Positions 1 through 11,493 of a stretch of DNA of 64,000 nt are shown in pieces. This stretch comes from Tausonia pullulans. Its lineage: Eukaryota; Basidiomycota; Tremellomycetes; Cystofilobasidiales; Mrakiaceae. The position numbers were made by a program, and so were the translations under genes. The DNA lies in NCBI GenBank assembly GCA_951802195.1, contig OX637631.1:310001-374000 (forward strand), in the 5' to 3' direction. The notes below the pieces were generated by a model. That model saw only the letters and a program-made list of their open reading frames with translations. It had not been told where the DNA came from and did no database searches. Numbering within the stretch: the stretch's first letter is position 1; each line of letters starts with the position of its first letter.

Positions 1-75
1 CCAAGCTCTGGTCTCGTCAGCCTGTCTCCTGCTTTTACTTGGGCCGCATGTACATGAATACTTGCCGCTCTGAAG

Positions 76-405
76 AAATCTGTGCACCTCGAGGCCCCTG
101 CGACGTCACTGCTAGCTGAAACGAACGGGCAGCCCGCAGATCTTCGTTGGGAGATTAGAAAAGATAGAGTGGACCCAGCTTGGTCCACCGAAAACCATGT
201 TGACGTAAAGCCGAGCCGACTGCAAGCCGAGTGGAAGCCAATCAAACGGCAGACGGCGCTGCAGTCGCGCAGTCCTCTCGACGGCCCGCTCTACAGGTTT
301 GCCGAGGAGTCACCGAGGTCGGACGTCGATTTGGAGCAAGATGATAGAGAACCGATCATCGCCACCCTGGATCTGCTGCACATTGTGCAGCAGCCGTCAG
401 AGTGA
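76..405 (+). CDS. possible terminal exon of an upstream gene (partial)
   Basis: An open frame runs from about 58 to a TGA at 403-405. There is no ATG near its left end, so if real it is the last exon of a gene that starts left of the window; an AG at 74-75 could be its acceptor. The translation is mixed and charged rather than low-complexity (for example RWEIRKDRVDPAWSTENHV), which is more protein-like than most chance frames here. I recognise no family. The alternative is a chance open frame in GC-rich DNA. Low confidence. Confidence 0.25.
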   Translation, partial: KSVHLEAPATSLLAETNGQPADLRWEIRKDRVDPAWSTENHVDVKPSRLQAEWKPIKRQTALQSRSPLDGPLYRFAEESPRSDVDLEQDDREPIIATLDLLHIVQQPSE

Positions 406-705
406 CGGGCTTATCGATACGCGATTGCTTGGAGATCAAGCGCTGTAAGGCAGTGGGTCTGTCTGCCAGAGGATCTCTTCTACGTCTGATGCTGTCTCAG
501 GCTGACGACGATAGATGCCACGCGCTCCGCTCAACCGTCGCAAGCCCAGGCGGCGCATTGGTGTCTGACTCCGCGCTCCAACGCGTTGACGCGCGTCCCC
601 ACTTTGGGCGCAGCCAGCGCGTCGCCGCCCTCGCGTCGATTGCTGTCCTTTTACTTACCTCTGACGACCATTCTCTCTTCCCCCCTTCTCCTCTCCCCCC
701 TCATT

Positions 706-2529
706 ATGCTCCCCTCCTCCCCCCTCGCAGTCCGTGCCGAGGCGCCCCATCCCATGTTCCCCCCCGACCCTCTCTCCTTCCCCTCAGCTCACCGAAAGCG
801 GCCGGCATCGTCGAGTGCTTCCCCGCCAGCAGCAGCTCGCAAGCGGGTCGCGTCCTCTACGCTCCTGTTTAAGGATCGTCTCCTCGGCCGCAAGCCCGCC
901 GCCGCCGCTCCCTCCTTTTCCTCCAAGATCCACCTCGTCGGCAAGACCAAGGTCACCGACGGGTATCTCTCACCCGCGACATCCTCTCCCGCAAGGGAGC
1001 CTCTTGGCGAGGCGGCTGGCTCCTCCTCGCCCGTCCGGGGGGTCGCGGTCAGGTCGTCGTCGACCGTCGGCCTCGCATCGTCCTCGCCCGTCCGGTCCCT
1101 TGGCTTGGCCAAAGCTCTTGTTTCCTCCTCTACATCCCCCTCATCCCCACCCACGACCTCCGAGATTCTAGAGCTCGAGTTCCCTACCGAGACCCCGGCT
1201 CTCCTCCTCTTTGGCCGCGCGCGTGTGCCTTCCTCCCTTTCTCCTGGCACCGCCGTCGCTCAACAGCAGCAGCAGCGCCCTCCCCCTCCCCTCCCCTCCT
1301 CCTTCCAGCCTCTCACCCCGCCCAACGCGTCCACCCACCCCTCGCACGTCGCTCTTCCCCGAACGGCGAAGCACGCCTCCCGCCTCCACCTTGTCCTTGA
1401 AGCCACCTCCGACGTGCTTGTCCGCGTCACCGTCATCGGCCAGAACGGAGCCCGCGTCCAGGGCAAGCGCGTCCGGTGCGGAGAGGCCGTCTGGGTCGAC
1501 CGCATGCTTGGAGGCGAGGTGAGATCCGGGAGGAATGCTGGCGAGGGGTGGCTGAGGAATGGAGGGGTGAAGGGTGCGGAGAACGTCGAGCTCGACTTTT
1601 GGGGATGCAAGGTCCGGATTGCATGGCCGAAGATGGAGCCGAAAGAGGTGGCAGTGATCGTTGCTGATCGGGAGAGCTCACCCCTGAGTGAGCACGGGGC
1701 GGACAACGACGAGCTGGAACTCGACGACGATGACGAGATTGTCCCCGAGACTCAGCAGTCCATCATCGCAGTCGACGAGGACGAGGACGTGTACGACTAT
1801 TACAACGGTGATGTCTCCATCAGCCCCTCGTCTTCACGCATCGGCGCCCAGGATAACGACGAAGAAGACAACGACGACGACGAGATGCTCGATGCTGGCG
1901 TGCCGGTGACGCCCTCCAAGAAAGTCAAGACCCACCGGTTCTCGTCTCTCCCGCCCTCGTCTCCTCCTGTTCCTCTCCTGCTCGACGACGAGAGCGACGA
2001 ACTCCCCTCGGCCTCGACCTCCTCCTTGAAAGTCAAAGCCAAGGCCCAAGCTCCATCAACATCCAGCTCCCGTCGTGCCACCCCCTCGACCCCCTCCAAG
2101 TCCACTGCCCGTCGTCGCTCCTCCGCTCCTCCGACCCCCGAGCGACCCGTTGCTGCCTCCCCTCCCTCGGACATCGACCTATCCTCTCTCCTCGCCTCAA
2201 CGCTCGTCTTCTCCCACCAGACGTCGATGGCCCTCCCGGACATCATCCGCGGTGTGCTCGAGTCCCAGCCTGGCCTGAGGGCACTTGCTGCGGAGGGGAC
2301 GTGGTGTCGGTGGGCAAAGGCGGAGGTCTCCAAGCCCGGAGCCATGTTTGGGAAGGTCATCAGAAGAGGAAAGGTCTGTCGTTCTCTTTCTCGCTTGTGG
2401 TGCATGCGAGCGAGCGTGGACTAACCTATCGCTACTCTCTCAGGATGCCCACGGCCAGCCCCTTCTCGACCTCTTCTTCTATGACCCTTCTCGCGACCCC
2501 GATCAGCAGCGCGCCAGGGACCTCGGCTC
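706..2529 (+). CDS. FHA-domain protein, Tos4/Plm2-like (3' part lost in assembly gap)
   Basis: Likely nuclear phosphothreonine-binding regulator. Exon 1 is 706-2373 and exon 2 starts at 2444 after an intron with donor GTCTGT and branch CTAAC; it runs into the N gap at 2530. I start at ATG 706 because the frame further left has only non-ATG codons. Residues about 165-310 fit an FHA fold: FGR near 168, then SRLHLVL near 225, VTVIGQNGARV, and VELDFWGCKVRIAWP. Around it are long Ser/Pro-rich and acidic segments (DELELDDDDEIV, DNDEEDNDDDEM) of the disordered type. The C-terminal part (DIIRGVLESQPGLRALAAEG, then DAHGQPLLDLFFYDPSRD) matches the conserved tail after the FHA in fungal Tos4-like proteins, which bind G1/S promoters and histone deacetylase complexes. 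The FHA assignment is fairly secure; the Tos4 label is inference. The true C-terminus is not visible. Confidence 0.72.
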
Positions 2530-2729
2530 NNNNNNNNNNNNNNNNNNNNNNNNNNNNNNNNNNNNNNNNNNNNNNNNNNNNNNNNNNNNNNNNNNNNNNN
2601 NNNNNNNNNNNNNNNNNNNNNNNNNNNNNNNNNNNNNNNNNNNNNNNNNNNNNNNNNNNNNNNNNNNNNNNNNNNNNNNNNNNNNNNNNNNNNNNNNNNN
2701 NNNNNNNNNNNNNNNNNNNNNNNNNNNNN
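2530..2729. other. assembly gap (200 N)
   Basis: Exactly 200 N bases, probably a placeholder length. It interrupts the last exon(s) of the FHA-domain gene, so distances across it are not reliable. Confidence 0.99.
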
Positions 2730-3354
2730 TCTCTCTTTTCCTCATCTTTTCATTCAAGTCGTGCTTCTATTTTTGTAATTTCTCTCTCGTCTTATACTAG
2801 CGCCACCTCTTTTCTCATTCTCTTCACTGCCCCTCTCACGAATAGCGTCGTCCACAACCCTTTTTGAGAAACCTCCCCTCCGCCGTACCGCTCTTTCTAC
2901 TCCGTTTGCCTCGTTTCCTGTCCACTATCCGATGCAGGAATCGTGCCCTCAACGCCGCCAGCTGCTGCGCCTAATTTCCGGAAAGTATGGCACCACAACT
3001 TCGGTCCCTTTCGCATTACGCGATCCGTGGTTAGTTCACCGTTTCTCGGAGGAAGCCGAAATCGAGCGGGCGGTTGGGGGCATCTCTCGTGTGTGACTCG
3101 AGGAGAGCTTTCGTCCTTCCAACCACCCGAGCCTTTCCTCTCGGCCCCCTCCTCTCACTCTTTCCGTGCAACTAGCGTCTGCTTGCTCCTTGGTCTAATA
3201 GAGAAAGGCAACAACAGCGCTGCCTGCTTCGACTCGCCAACGATAGTCTCACGACCCACGGACCGCTCAGACGTATTTTAGCTAGGCTCCCTCGCCCTTC
3301 TACCTCACCTTCGCACCAACTCATCTCGACATCGTACGACCTCAACTCCCCTCC
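2730..3354. other. intergenic: 3' flank of FHA gene and promoter/5' UTR of MFS gene
   Basis: C/T-rich DNA with no supported gene. One frame of 112 codons (2943-3281) starts at a non-ATG codon and resembles nothing. The last 80 bases before ATG 3355 are strongly C-rich with few G, typical of 5' UTRs in this genome. Confidence 0.5.
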
Positions 3355-6337
3355 ATGTCCTCCCTGCCCAAATCTCGTCTCGAGCCGCCCCCATCAGGGA
3401 CCACAACGCCCTCAACGGCCGTCGCTCTCTCAGCGTCGGTTTCCTCCGACGGTTACTTGTCGCCTCCCTCGGTCAAAACGCTCGCGCCTTCGCCCGCCCC
3501 TAGCAGCAAGATCGTGGACGACGGGGACGAGCCTCCGTTGCCGACTCTCGTTCGCGAGCGGTCCCATGGCGCCAAGATGCGCGATGGCGAGGCGGCGTTG
3601 GAGCTCCCTCACAACAAGTGCATGGTTGGCGAACGACGATGTGCTGCATGTTTCTTGCTGACCACCTCGGCTTTCTCCACCAGCATGTACCTCGTCATGA
3701 CCGCCCTCGCCCTCTGCATGTTCCTGGCTGCTTTGGACCAGACGATCGTATCAACTGCGCTGCCTTCAATTAGCGCGGATTTGGGCGGATCAGGGGTAGA
3801 TCACTGTGTTCTGGACGATCATAGGAAGGAACGCTGATTTGTTCGACCGCGCGCAGTCCGACTACCAGTGGATCGGAACGGCCTACCTCCTCACGACGGC
3901 GGCGTTTGTGCCGTTGGTCTACTACTGCTCCTTGATCTCGTGTGTGATCAGACTGACATATCGTCGTCGATGTTCGCAGCATGTGGGGTCGACTTTCAGA
4001 CGTCGTCGGCAGAAAGTGGACCTTCTACCCAGCGATCCTCATCTTTGCCGGGGGCTCAGCGATCTGCGCGGCAAGCCAGTCAATGAAGATGCTAATTGGG
4101 GCGAGGGCCCTCCAGGGGATTGGAGGGGGTGGGATCAGCACGATGGTGCAGATCGTCTTGTCTGATATTGTGACGCTAGAGCAGAGGGGTGAGCATTCGC
4201 TTTAAATAATCTTCGAGAGAGAGGGAAATATCTCACAGCATATCCATGCAGGCAAGTACAGCGCAGTCATGGGGGCGACATGGTGAGTCATTCGTCTGCC
4301 GTCTCATCTCCTTTTACTCTCAACGAACAAACTCCTCTCCCATCAGGGGCTTCGCTTCCATCGCTGGCCCCCTGTTCGGCGGTCTCCTCAGCGACCGAGC
4401 GACCTGGCGCTGGTGCTTCCTCATCAACCTCCCGACCGTCGCTGTCGCCATCACCATGCTCTGGTTCTTCCTCCACCTCAATCCGCACCGTAAGCTCTCG
4501 TTCGCCGAGTTCTATGCTCAGTTTGATTTTGTGGGCGTGTTGTTGCTCATGGCGGGAACGGCGACGCTGCTGGCTGGGTTCTCGCTTGCTGAGGAGGGCG
4601 TTTGTGAGTGTCTGACCAAGCGATGGGGAATGAGAGAAGCTTATTCTTTTCTTCTTGCAGGGTCTGAGCCCAAAGTCATCGCGCTGCTCGTCGTCGGAGT
4701 CGTACTCCTCGCTCTTGGAGCCTTGAACGAATGTTCTTTGACTCCCTTTTATGTTATACTGTCATAAATGCTGACTGACTCACTGTCGTGCTCTCAGGCT
4801 ACACAAAACGGCTGGCGATCATTCCTCCTCGACTCATGAAGACGAGAACGACGGTGCTTATCTTTGCCATCACACTCATCCACGGTCCGTTGCAGTGCCC
4901 CGAGAATAAGTCGATGAGGAGCTGACAGCCTAATACACAGGGATGTGCTTCATCAACCTCACCTGTCCGTGCCCTTCTCCTCATCCCCTATTCTCTCTCT
5001 TCCTTCCCCTCCCCCACCCTTTCGCTAATACCGTAGCTCTCCCAAAGTCTACCTCCCTGTTTATTACCAAGGCGTCTTTGGTGCCTCCGCCCTCCTCTCC
5101 GGCATCCAAATGCTTCCCGTCGTCCTCGGCGGGTCCGTCTTGTCCTTCATCGGTGGACCTATCCTCACGATCTTCAAGAAGCCGAGGCCGTTCTTCTGGA
5201 TCAGCACGAGCTTGACTTGTCTAGGTCGGTCCCTTTTTCATCCTTGGTGCGGAAGGATAAGCTGATGGTGGGCTGGGTGAACCAGGGCTCGGTCTCATGC
5301 TTCTCCTCGATGAGAACTCCAACATTTCCCAGCAAGAGGGTCTGCCGGTCATCGCGGGACTCGCGGTCTCGATGCTATTCCAGCCTCCACTTATAGCACT
5401 TCAGAGCGCTATGCCACTAAAGGTGACATTGCGATTTTTGGTATTGAGTTCCCTTCACAAAGTTGAAAGAGATGAATTCTTGAAGGACATGAGCACCTCG
5501 ACAGGCGCTTTCTTACTGTTTAGAATGATTGGATCAGCAGTGAGTAATTTGGGGAGAGATATCCTTAGTGACCCTGATTCAGCTGGTTGATGAAAATCCT
5601 CTACACTTTAGATAGGCATTTCGATCGGAGGTAGGCTCTCTTTCCCCGACCCTTACTCGCCCCATTCCCATCCCACCAGCCCGACTGATACCCTTTCTCC
5701 CCTCCCAGGAACCATCCTCCTCTCCCAACTGCATGCCCGCCTCGCTCCCATCCCCAACCTCCCCGCCTCCGTCATCAAAGAAATCCTCGGCGGAGATTAC
5801 ACCTCGATCAAGCGGATCTCGGACGATCAGGGCATGCAGACAGAAGTAAGACGGGCGTTGAGTTCGTCGGTCAGGGTGCGTTTTCTATTCCTTTGTTGCT
5901 TGCGTGAACGCTGAGCTGACGATGGGAGGATGGTGGGATCGGGAACCATCCAGACGATCTGGATCGTGCTCTGCCCTATAATGGGGCTCGCTTTCATCGT
6001 GAATACTTCTTCTTTCCTCCCTCCCTATATGCTTTTCAGGTGCTTACCGTCTCTCCTTGCTTGCTCCCCCCTCTCCTCCTTTGTTCCCCCACCACAGTTC
6101 TCCCTATTTCTCCGACACTACACCCTGACTCGGAACTACACCTCTGCCAGCAAATCTGGTACCGCAAATGGCTCGGCTGGTGAGAAGGAGAAAGAAGCGG
6201 CGGAACAGGATGAGGATGATGAGGAGAAGCCGACTCCGGAGGGGAAGAAGAAGGATGCTTGGGCGAGCGCTGAAGAAGGCGGTAGAGGAAGGGAGCTTGA
6301 TTATGGAGCGACGACAGGAATGTCGGGTGCTAGGTAG
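3355..6337 (+). CDS. MFS transporter, DHA2 family (14-TMS drug/toxin efflux type)
   Basis: Predicted plasma-membrane or vacuolar H+-antiporter with at least ten exons. After a Ser/Pro-rich cytosolic tail of about 88 residues comes MYLVMTALALCMFLAALDQ, with LDQTIVSTALP, the DHA2 first-helix signature. Then follow SDYQWIGTAYLLTTAAF, GRLSDVVGRKWTFYPA (loop 2-3 motif), GARALQGIGGGG (motif C-like helix), LSDRATWRWCFLINLP, FYAQFDFVGVLLL, and later LLSGIQMLPVVLGGSV and STGAFLLFRMIGSAIGIS, in family order. The tail is Lys/Glu-rich and ends at TAG 6335-6337. Introns I can place include 3618-3683, 3796-3856, about 3940-3979 and one ending in GGATCAGCA/GTGAGT near 5540. The 3940-3979 junction is uncertain (see findings). 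Substrate cannot be told from sequence. Family assignment is secure. Confidence 0.88.
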
Positions 6338-6623
6338 GAAGTGATGAGGTCTTTCGGGTGGATGAATGGGGCTGTGGTTCAATATTTTGATAAACTCTTG
6401 GACTGGGAACTTCATGGGACATGGGTTATCGAAAGAAGGCGAGAGACAGAGGAACTACATGAGCGGCACGCTCTGGGCTCGTTGCTTTCGGTCCAAGACA
6501 GCGGAGGCGGTAGGAGAAAAGTCCTCGCGGACGCAGCAGCTACTACGGGCAGAGGATAATCTGTAGGCGAGGGAAGGCGGCAGGCTCAGAGGGGTGAGTG
6601 TAGAGAGTCGCTGCGATGAGGGA

Positions 6624-9075
6624 TCATCGCGCTGCATAAGGGTCGTCTTCATCATCCTTGTAGACCGCTGGGTCGGTCGTCCAAGATCAGAAAAAAGAGG
6701 AGGATGTTGCTCATGGCGACTACTGGAGACCAGCAGGAAAGTCAGCTTAATGCAGTCTGAACGGAACAAATGCGACATGCCCTCGCTCAACGTCGACGGA
6801 CATCCTCTCTCCTGAGTATCTCGGAGACTCTGGCCGCGATCTGGCGAAAAGTAGCCAGATGAGGGTCTATGGTTCGGGCCCTAAGTCAGCTCAACGTGGC
6901 ACTTGACTCAAGTTTCCCTTCATGACTCACAACGGCGGCGCCTGAAGCGTTGGCGATGAGGGACCAGAGGAGACTGCTCGCGAGACAGACGATCTTAAAG
7001 ACGAGATGGCGCTCGAGGTCCACGAATGTGCCGCCTTCGCTCCTGTCAGCTCGCCTTAACTCTCGCTCACAATGAAAAAAAAATCCAAACTCACTCTTCG
7101 GAAGCCTCTCCAAGAGCCACCTTCCAGCGAGATCGCGCAGCGCTCCTGTGGGATTGCCCCAGAAGTCCCCTGCGGAGCTGGTCGCGCGGGCCGTGAGAGC
7201 GAGGGTTGTCGAGTTGACCAGCTCGGCCTGGTGGACGACGAGGGCGGAGAGGTTGGCGAGATGTTCGGAGAAATGGTTGAATGCGCCGAGGGAGTGTTGA
7301 TGCGCTTCCTGTTGAGGAAGGAAGGAAGGAGGATGAGCTTGAAGGACGGAGGAATATTTCCAGACGGACGAACCTCGTTCCGATCGGCGAGAGAGACGGA
7401 GCGAGAGAGACTCTGAGTGATCTGATCCGTCGTGTCAGACAGCCCTACGATTGTCTGTGGTGTCTCCTTTTATGTCAGAATTGGAAGATAAAAGAAAGGC
7501 TGACACCGACAGACAAGCTTGAGCATCGCCACGCCCGACTCGACGCTACGCCAGTCCTCTTCAGCCCCGATCAGGCTCCCCAGGAGTCGCTCCAGATATG
7601 TTTCGGTCTCTTGCTGCAGTTGAGACTGCGCCAACCCGAAGCCAGACGAGAGTTCGTCTCGAAAGGAGGAAACGGCAGAGCGATGCTGCGAGCATGCCTG
7701 GTCAGACTCTTAGAAGATTCGATCGAATTTTTTGAGCTCACCTCGCGCAGGATGTCCACGAGACGACTCTCCGTCTTTAGAACAGCATCACCCATCCGCC
7801 GCCCCCAGCCATCATCGAGGTGTTCGATGAGATGGACCAGCGCGTCTCTCGACTGACTTGCGAGGTTCTCGGGCCGAGTAGCGTGCGCGAGACGCTCTTC
7901 AACGTTGGACAGATCATTACGAAGTTTGTCGAGGTCCTAGGGGGAAAGAGGGGGTCAGCAGCTGCAACTTCCGAACAGCCATCGATCTGGCGAGAGACTC
8001 GCTGAGAGTTGCTCGGTGAAACGTTTCGAATCCCGGTGGAGCGTTCGGAGCAGGTAGATCTTCTCGAGTGTGGCGTTTTGGTAGATCTGTCGGGCAGTGT
8101 CTGTTCCGGGTTATGAGGGTTTCATGAGCACTCAATATTTCATCTAGGAACCGGAGGAACAAACCGATGGAGCTGTAGCGACGAAGGGCAAAGCACATTT
8201 GCGCTGTTGTAGACCGAGGAGATTGAGAATATTTCCCTGACGAGCCGAGTCAAGTCAGACAGACAGACACACCGGCTTCCCGCACGTAGCCGCTGTAACT
8301 GCTCCAATATTGTGAGCTTCGGCTGAGCGCTCTGCAACTCAAGTAGAGGATCAGTCAGGAGCAATGCAAGGGCAGGTAAGACCTCTCACTCGAGACAGAG
8401 GACCCGTTGCTCTTCCTGGTAGCTCCGCTTCCCTCCAGTGCGATCGTCGTCAATTGTCTGGAACGCGGAGCACTCCATCGGCGCAGACAGCCGGGCGGTC
8501 CGCAGGTCACAAAGCGTGAGAGCAATGGCAGCTAGTGCAGAATATGTTCTCAAGTCAGGCGTTTCTGGCCAATGGCAGGCGCGAGAGGTGGCCTAGATAC
8601 CGTCGACCCGATCCGCCTCGGCCATCCCACCGGACAGATCGCTCTCATCTGAAACACACTTGGTACGGACTCTGCGGGCGACGGTGAGGAAACAGTCCGG
8701 CTTTGATGCAGCCGGGGAAATGAGGTCTGATGAAAAGACGCACGTCGTCGACGTCAGACGAGTCCTGTCATTTGCACTGCTCGCTTGCGCCCACGAGACT
8801 GACGGAGGGAGGAAAGAATCGAAGCTTTCTCTTGGGGTGAGAGGGACATCTCAAGGTCATCTTCTGAGATGAGAGACCTCAGATCTGTGCATGATCAGGC
8901 GCTTGAGTGGGTGAAGAGGGTGGAAAGAGGTCGGGGTTTTGGACTAACCTGTCACGGTCGTCGTCGAAGGAACAGCCCGTTGGCGGTCTTGCGTTGTCGC
9001 TGGTTGCCCCCACGACCACGCAAGACCGGGGATAGCGGACACGAGGAGGATGCCTTGAAGTAGGACAGTCCGCAT
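6624..9075 (-). CDS. KAR5: nuclear fusion (karyogamy) protein KAR5/Tht1
   Basis: ER/nuclear-envelope protein needed for nuclear membrane fusion after mating. No long frame exists; I assembled it from about twelve short exons whose phases agree. It starts at ATG 9075 with an ER signal peptide (MRTVLLQGILLVSAIPGLAW). Next come the family's cysteine-rich luminal blocks: KPDCFLTVARRVRTKC, AAIALTLCDLRTARLSAPME, and CLEALSRSSQYWSSYSGY, then MCFALRRYSSI and TARQIYQNATLEKIYLLR, which match the Kar5/Tht1 pattern closely. A coiled-coil-rich middle follows (DLDKLRNDLSNVEERLA; LQQETETYLERLLGSL; HSLGAFNHFSEHLANLS), then a hydrophobic segment (HLVFKIVCLASSLLWSLIAN) and an acidic end (VYKDDEDDPYAAR) before TGA at 6624-6626. 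Exact junctions near 6700-6900 are least certain. Presence implies a sexual cycle or its remnant. KAR5 genes are easily missed because of the many tiny exons. Confidence 0.87.
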
Positions 9076-11493
9076 GGTAGGGGGAACGAGGGTGATGTCG
9101 TGGACGTCGGGTAGAGAGCAAGCATCGACGCGAACCCGCCACTTCACGGTGGAGCGATTGATTCCGAATGCACGTGAACGAAAGGGCTTGCTCGACTGCG
9201 CAAGGAGATGCAGACGAGCACTACGGATTGAAACCCCCGCAGGCAATCTGCAAGCTTGTCACTCTCCTCGCTTATGCGACCTCCTCCTGCTTCGATTCAT
9301 CACGAACGAGGCCTCCCGTCTATCCTCCCTCACATCTACGAGACTTGTTTTCCCCCCGACGTCGACCTTCCCCCTCCTCTTTCCTCTCTTTTTCCCCGAG
9401 TCATCGCTCCAGCTCTTGATGCTCCTTTTTGGGCGGCATCTGTCGATCTCTTTGTCGACCTCGTGTCATCTTCCTCTTCCCTCGCTGTTCGTCCATACAC
9501 CACCGTCGGCCAACACCATTCTCCCACCCTCGCCCAGGTCCTTGGCCCCCCAGTCTCCGGTTTTCCAAGGGACCCGCGAACATGAAAGCAAGACGACCTG
9601 AGAAAGATGCCCTCTTCCTCGTTTTCTCGAGCCAGGTGGAGCTAATTCGAGGAGGACGATAGCAGCGAGGGCGTCGTTGGCACCTGTTTTGACCCCATGC
9701 TAAGGCATCGGGATCGCCGAGCTCTTGGAGGCTGCTACTGCAGGATGTAGCATTGCCGGCGGCCGACAGCGAGGGGAGACCCCCAAGAGAGATTCTTCTA
9801 GGCGCCATAGGTTCGCATCTGCAGAGTTTTCAAATGATCGCCAAGGGTCGGACCGGGGTAGCGTTTCTGAAGCATGACATGGTCTGCGTCCAGGTGCGCT
9901 CGTCGTTTGTCGTCTAATTCACCCGCGCACGCCTGTGAGCTGAACCTGTCTCATCAGATCGTTGGCCTCTCAGTTTTCCTTGCTCTTGCCCATTGCACAA
10001 TCTTTCCGACCAATTCAGAGAAGATCCAAGCCATTGCGTGCCCAAGCAAGTGGCCCCTGGAGGCTTGGCTTTTCGTTAACATTGGTCGCGTTGGCCATTG
10101 CTGGCCCACCAGCTGCTGTCTGTCCCCGTCCGACGAGGGAAGGTGGACAATGCTTTCATGTCTGAGGAAGATAGGCTGATGGGTAAGCCGCCTAGGTCGC
10201 TACCAGGCAAAGTAAAAGAGACTGAGCTACGACCTCAAATGACTCCCGGCTGGTCTACATCCTGGACGTTCTCGCTCTGGAACCTGCCCTTCTTTCGTAA
10301 AATCCTGGCCCATAGACTGGCATCCTGCGTCTGAGCCGCAGAGCTTCGCGGCTTTGCCACATCATGAACGTGACTTCCTCCTGCTTCGGGAACGTCCTCC
10401 TCATCCTTTCGGCCGCGCGCGCTGATTGTCTCCTCTCTGCCCCGTTTCTCTGGTGGGGCGTAGTCGCAGGACCCGCCGTGGGGTGAGGGCTCATCATCAA
10501 GGTCGTGACGGTCGTCGTCGTTGTGGGATTCGACACTGAACACGCGTGAGTTCTGTGAAGGCTCTCTCACTGGATTCCTCGTGTTCTGTGCCTGGCTTGC
10601 CTTCATTTTCAGCTCGTCAAGCATCGGATTGATCCACCCTCGACGCCGTCAACAATCGCCTCTCCGCCTCCACCTCTCTCCCTGAATGTCAGTCTGGCCC
10701 TCTCGCTCTCCATTCTCGTCCCTTCGTTGGCCGCTCGTCACCCTCCTTTAGGCCTTCCTCTTTGGCCGACTTCTCTCCCTCCCCTCTTCGCCCATCCGCA
10801 TGCAAGCCCGTCATCTTAATAGTAGCGCCGTCTCCGACCAGCAACTACACCGCTCTTCCCCATTCGTCTATCTTCCTTTCAGACTCGTAGTCCACCTGCG
10901 CCGTCTGCCTCGTCGATTTCGCTCCCACCAGATCTACGAGGGCTGATGAGAAGACGGCGAGCTGTTGAGAATGTTTGAGGCCGTGGCCAAGCCTTTCACG
11001 TAAGCTCTGAGTTGGTGGGATTGAGGAATAACACGATAGCTGGCCTTGAGCCTTGCATAAGCCGTCCCGCATTGAGCTGTGGCCCATGGGCGTCACAGCG
11101 AGATGCATGGTCTGTAGCAGACCTGTCGTCGTCGAAGAAGACCCTGCAGCGTGTCAAACCGTGTCATAGATTCTCGCTTCCCTATTCCTTGCTCGTCCTT
11201 TATGACAACCCGCCGGTTTCTGTTGTAATTTTATCCTATACATCATGACTCTTCATTCGTCGCGATGTGATATCTGTGGGGTCAGGGCGTCGGTGCCCGC
11301 CTTCCCGCCTGCCACCCCTCACAGCGAAGAGGAGCGGGAGGCTTGCTCGCTGCCAACCACCCTCGACCGACCGACGCGACTCCACCGAGGCACCTACACC
11401 AGCGCCTCCACCAAGGCACACACACAGCGTCCTTCCTCTCCTTGAAGACCGAGCTTAGCCTGTACGTGTGCGATCTGTCCTCGAAACACCACC
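9076..11493. other. 2.4-kb stretch without a firmly supported gene
   Basis: Lies between the divergent starts of KAR5 (-) and BLM10 (+), so it must hold both promoters. That is long for this genome, whose other intergenic gaps are mostly 0.1-1.1 kb. It holds the exon-like pieces listed separately at 9274-10179 and a 129-codon minus-strand frame at 10235-10624 (Asp/Glu/Arg-rich, no recognised domain) that overlaps plus-strand frames. From about 10640 to 11490 it is C/T-rich and looks like promoter and 5' UTR of BLM10. Confidence 0.45.
9274..10179 (+). CDS. candidate multi-exon gene, unrecognised
   Basis: Several adjacent plus-strand pieces read like real exons. One starts at ATG 9274 (MRPPPASIHHERGLPSILPH; later FWAASVDLFVDLVSSSSSLA). 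One near 9580-9635 carries RPEKDALFLVFSSQ. One from about 9703 carries PPREILLGAIGSHLQSFQ and GVAFLKHDMVCVQ. The last ends at a good GTGCGC donor near 9895 and continues after CTCATCAG near 9958 with IVGLSVFLALAHCTIF, in phase. The link between the first two pieces would need an intron of only about 30 nt, so either I have a junction wrong or the gene is damaged. The opposite strand is also partly open here. No family recognised. Confidence 0.25.

Noticed and set aside
586-705. N-terminal 40-codon extension of the FHA protein
   Set aside because: Begins at TTG, not ATG, and translates a pyrimidine-rich leader; first ATG is at 706.
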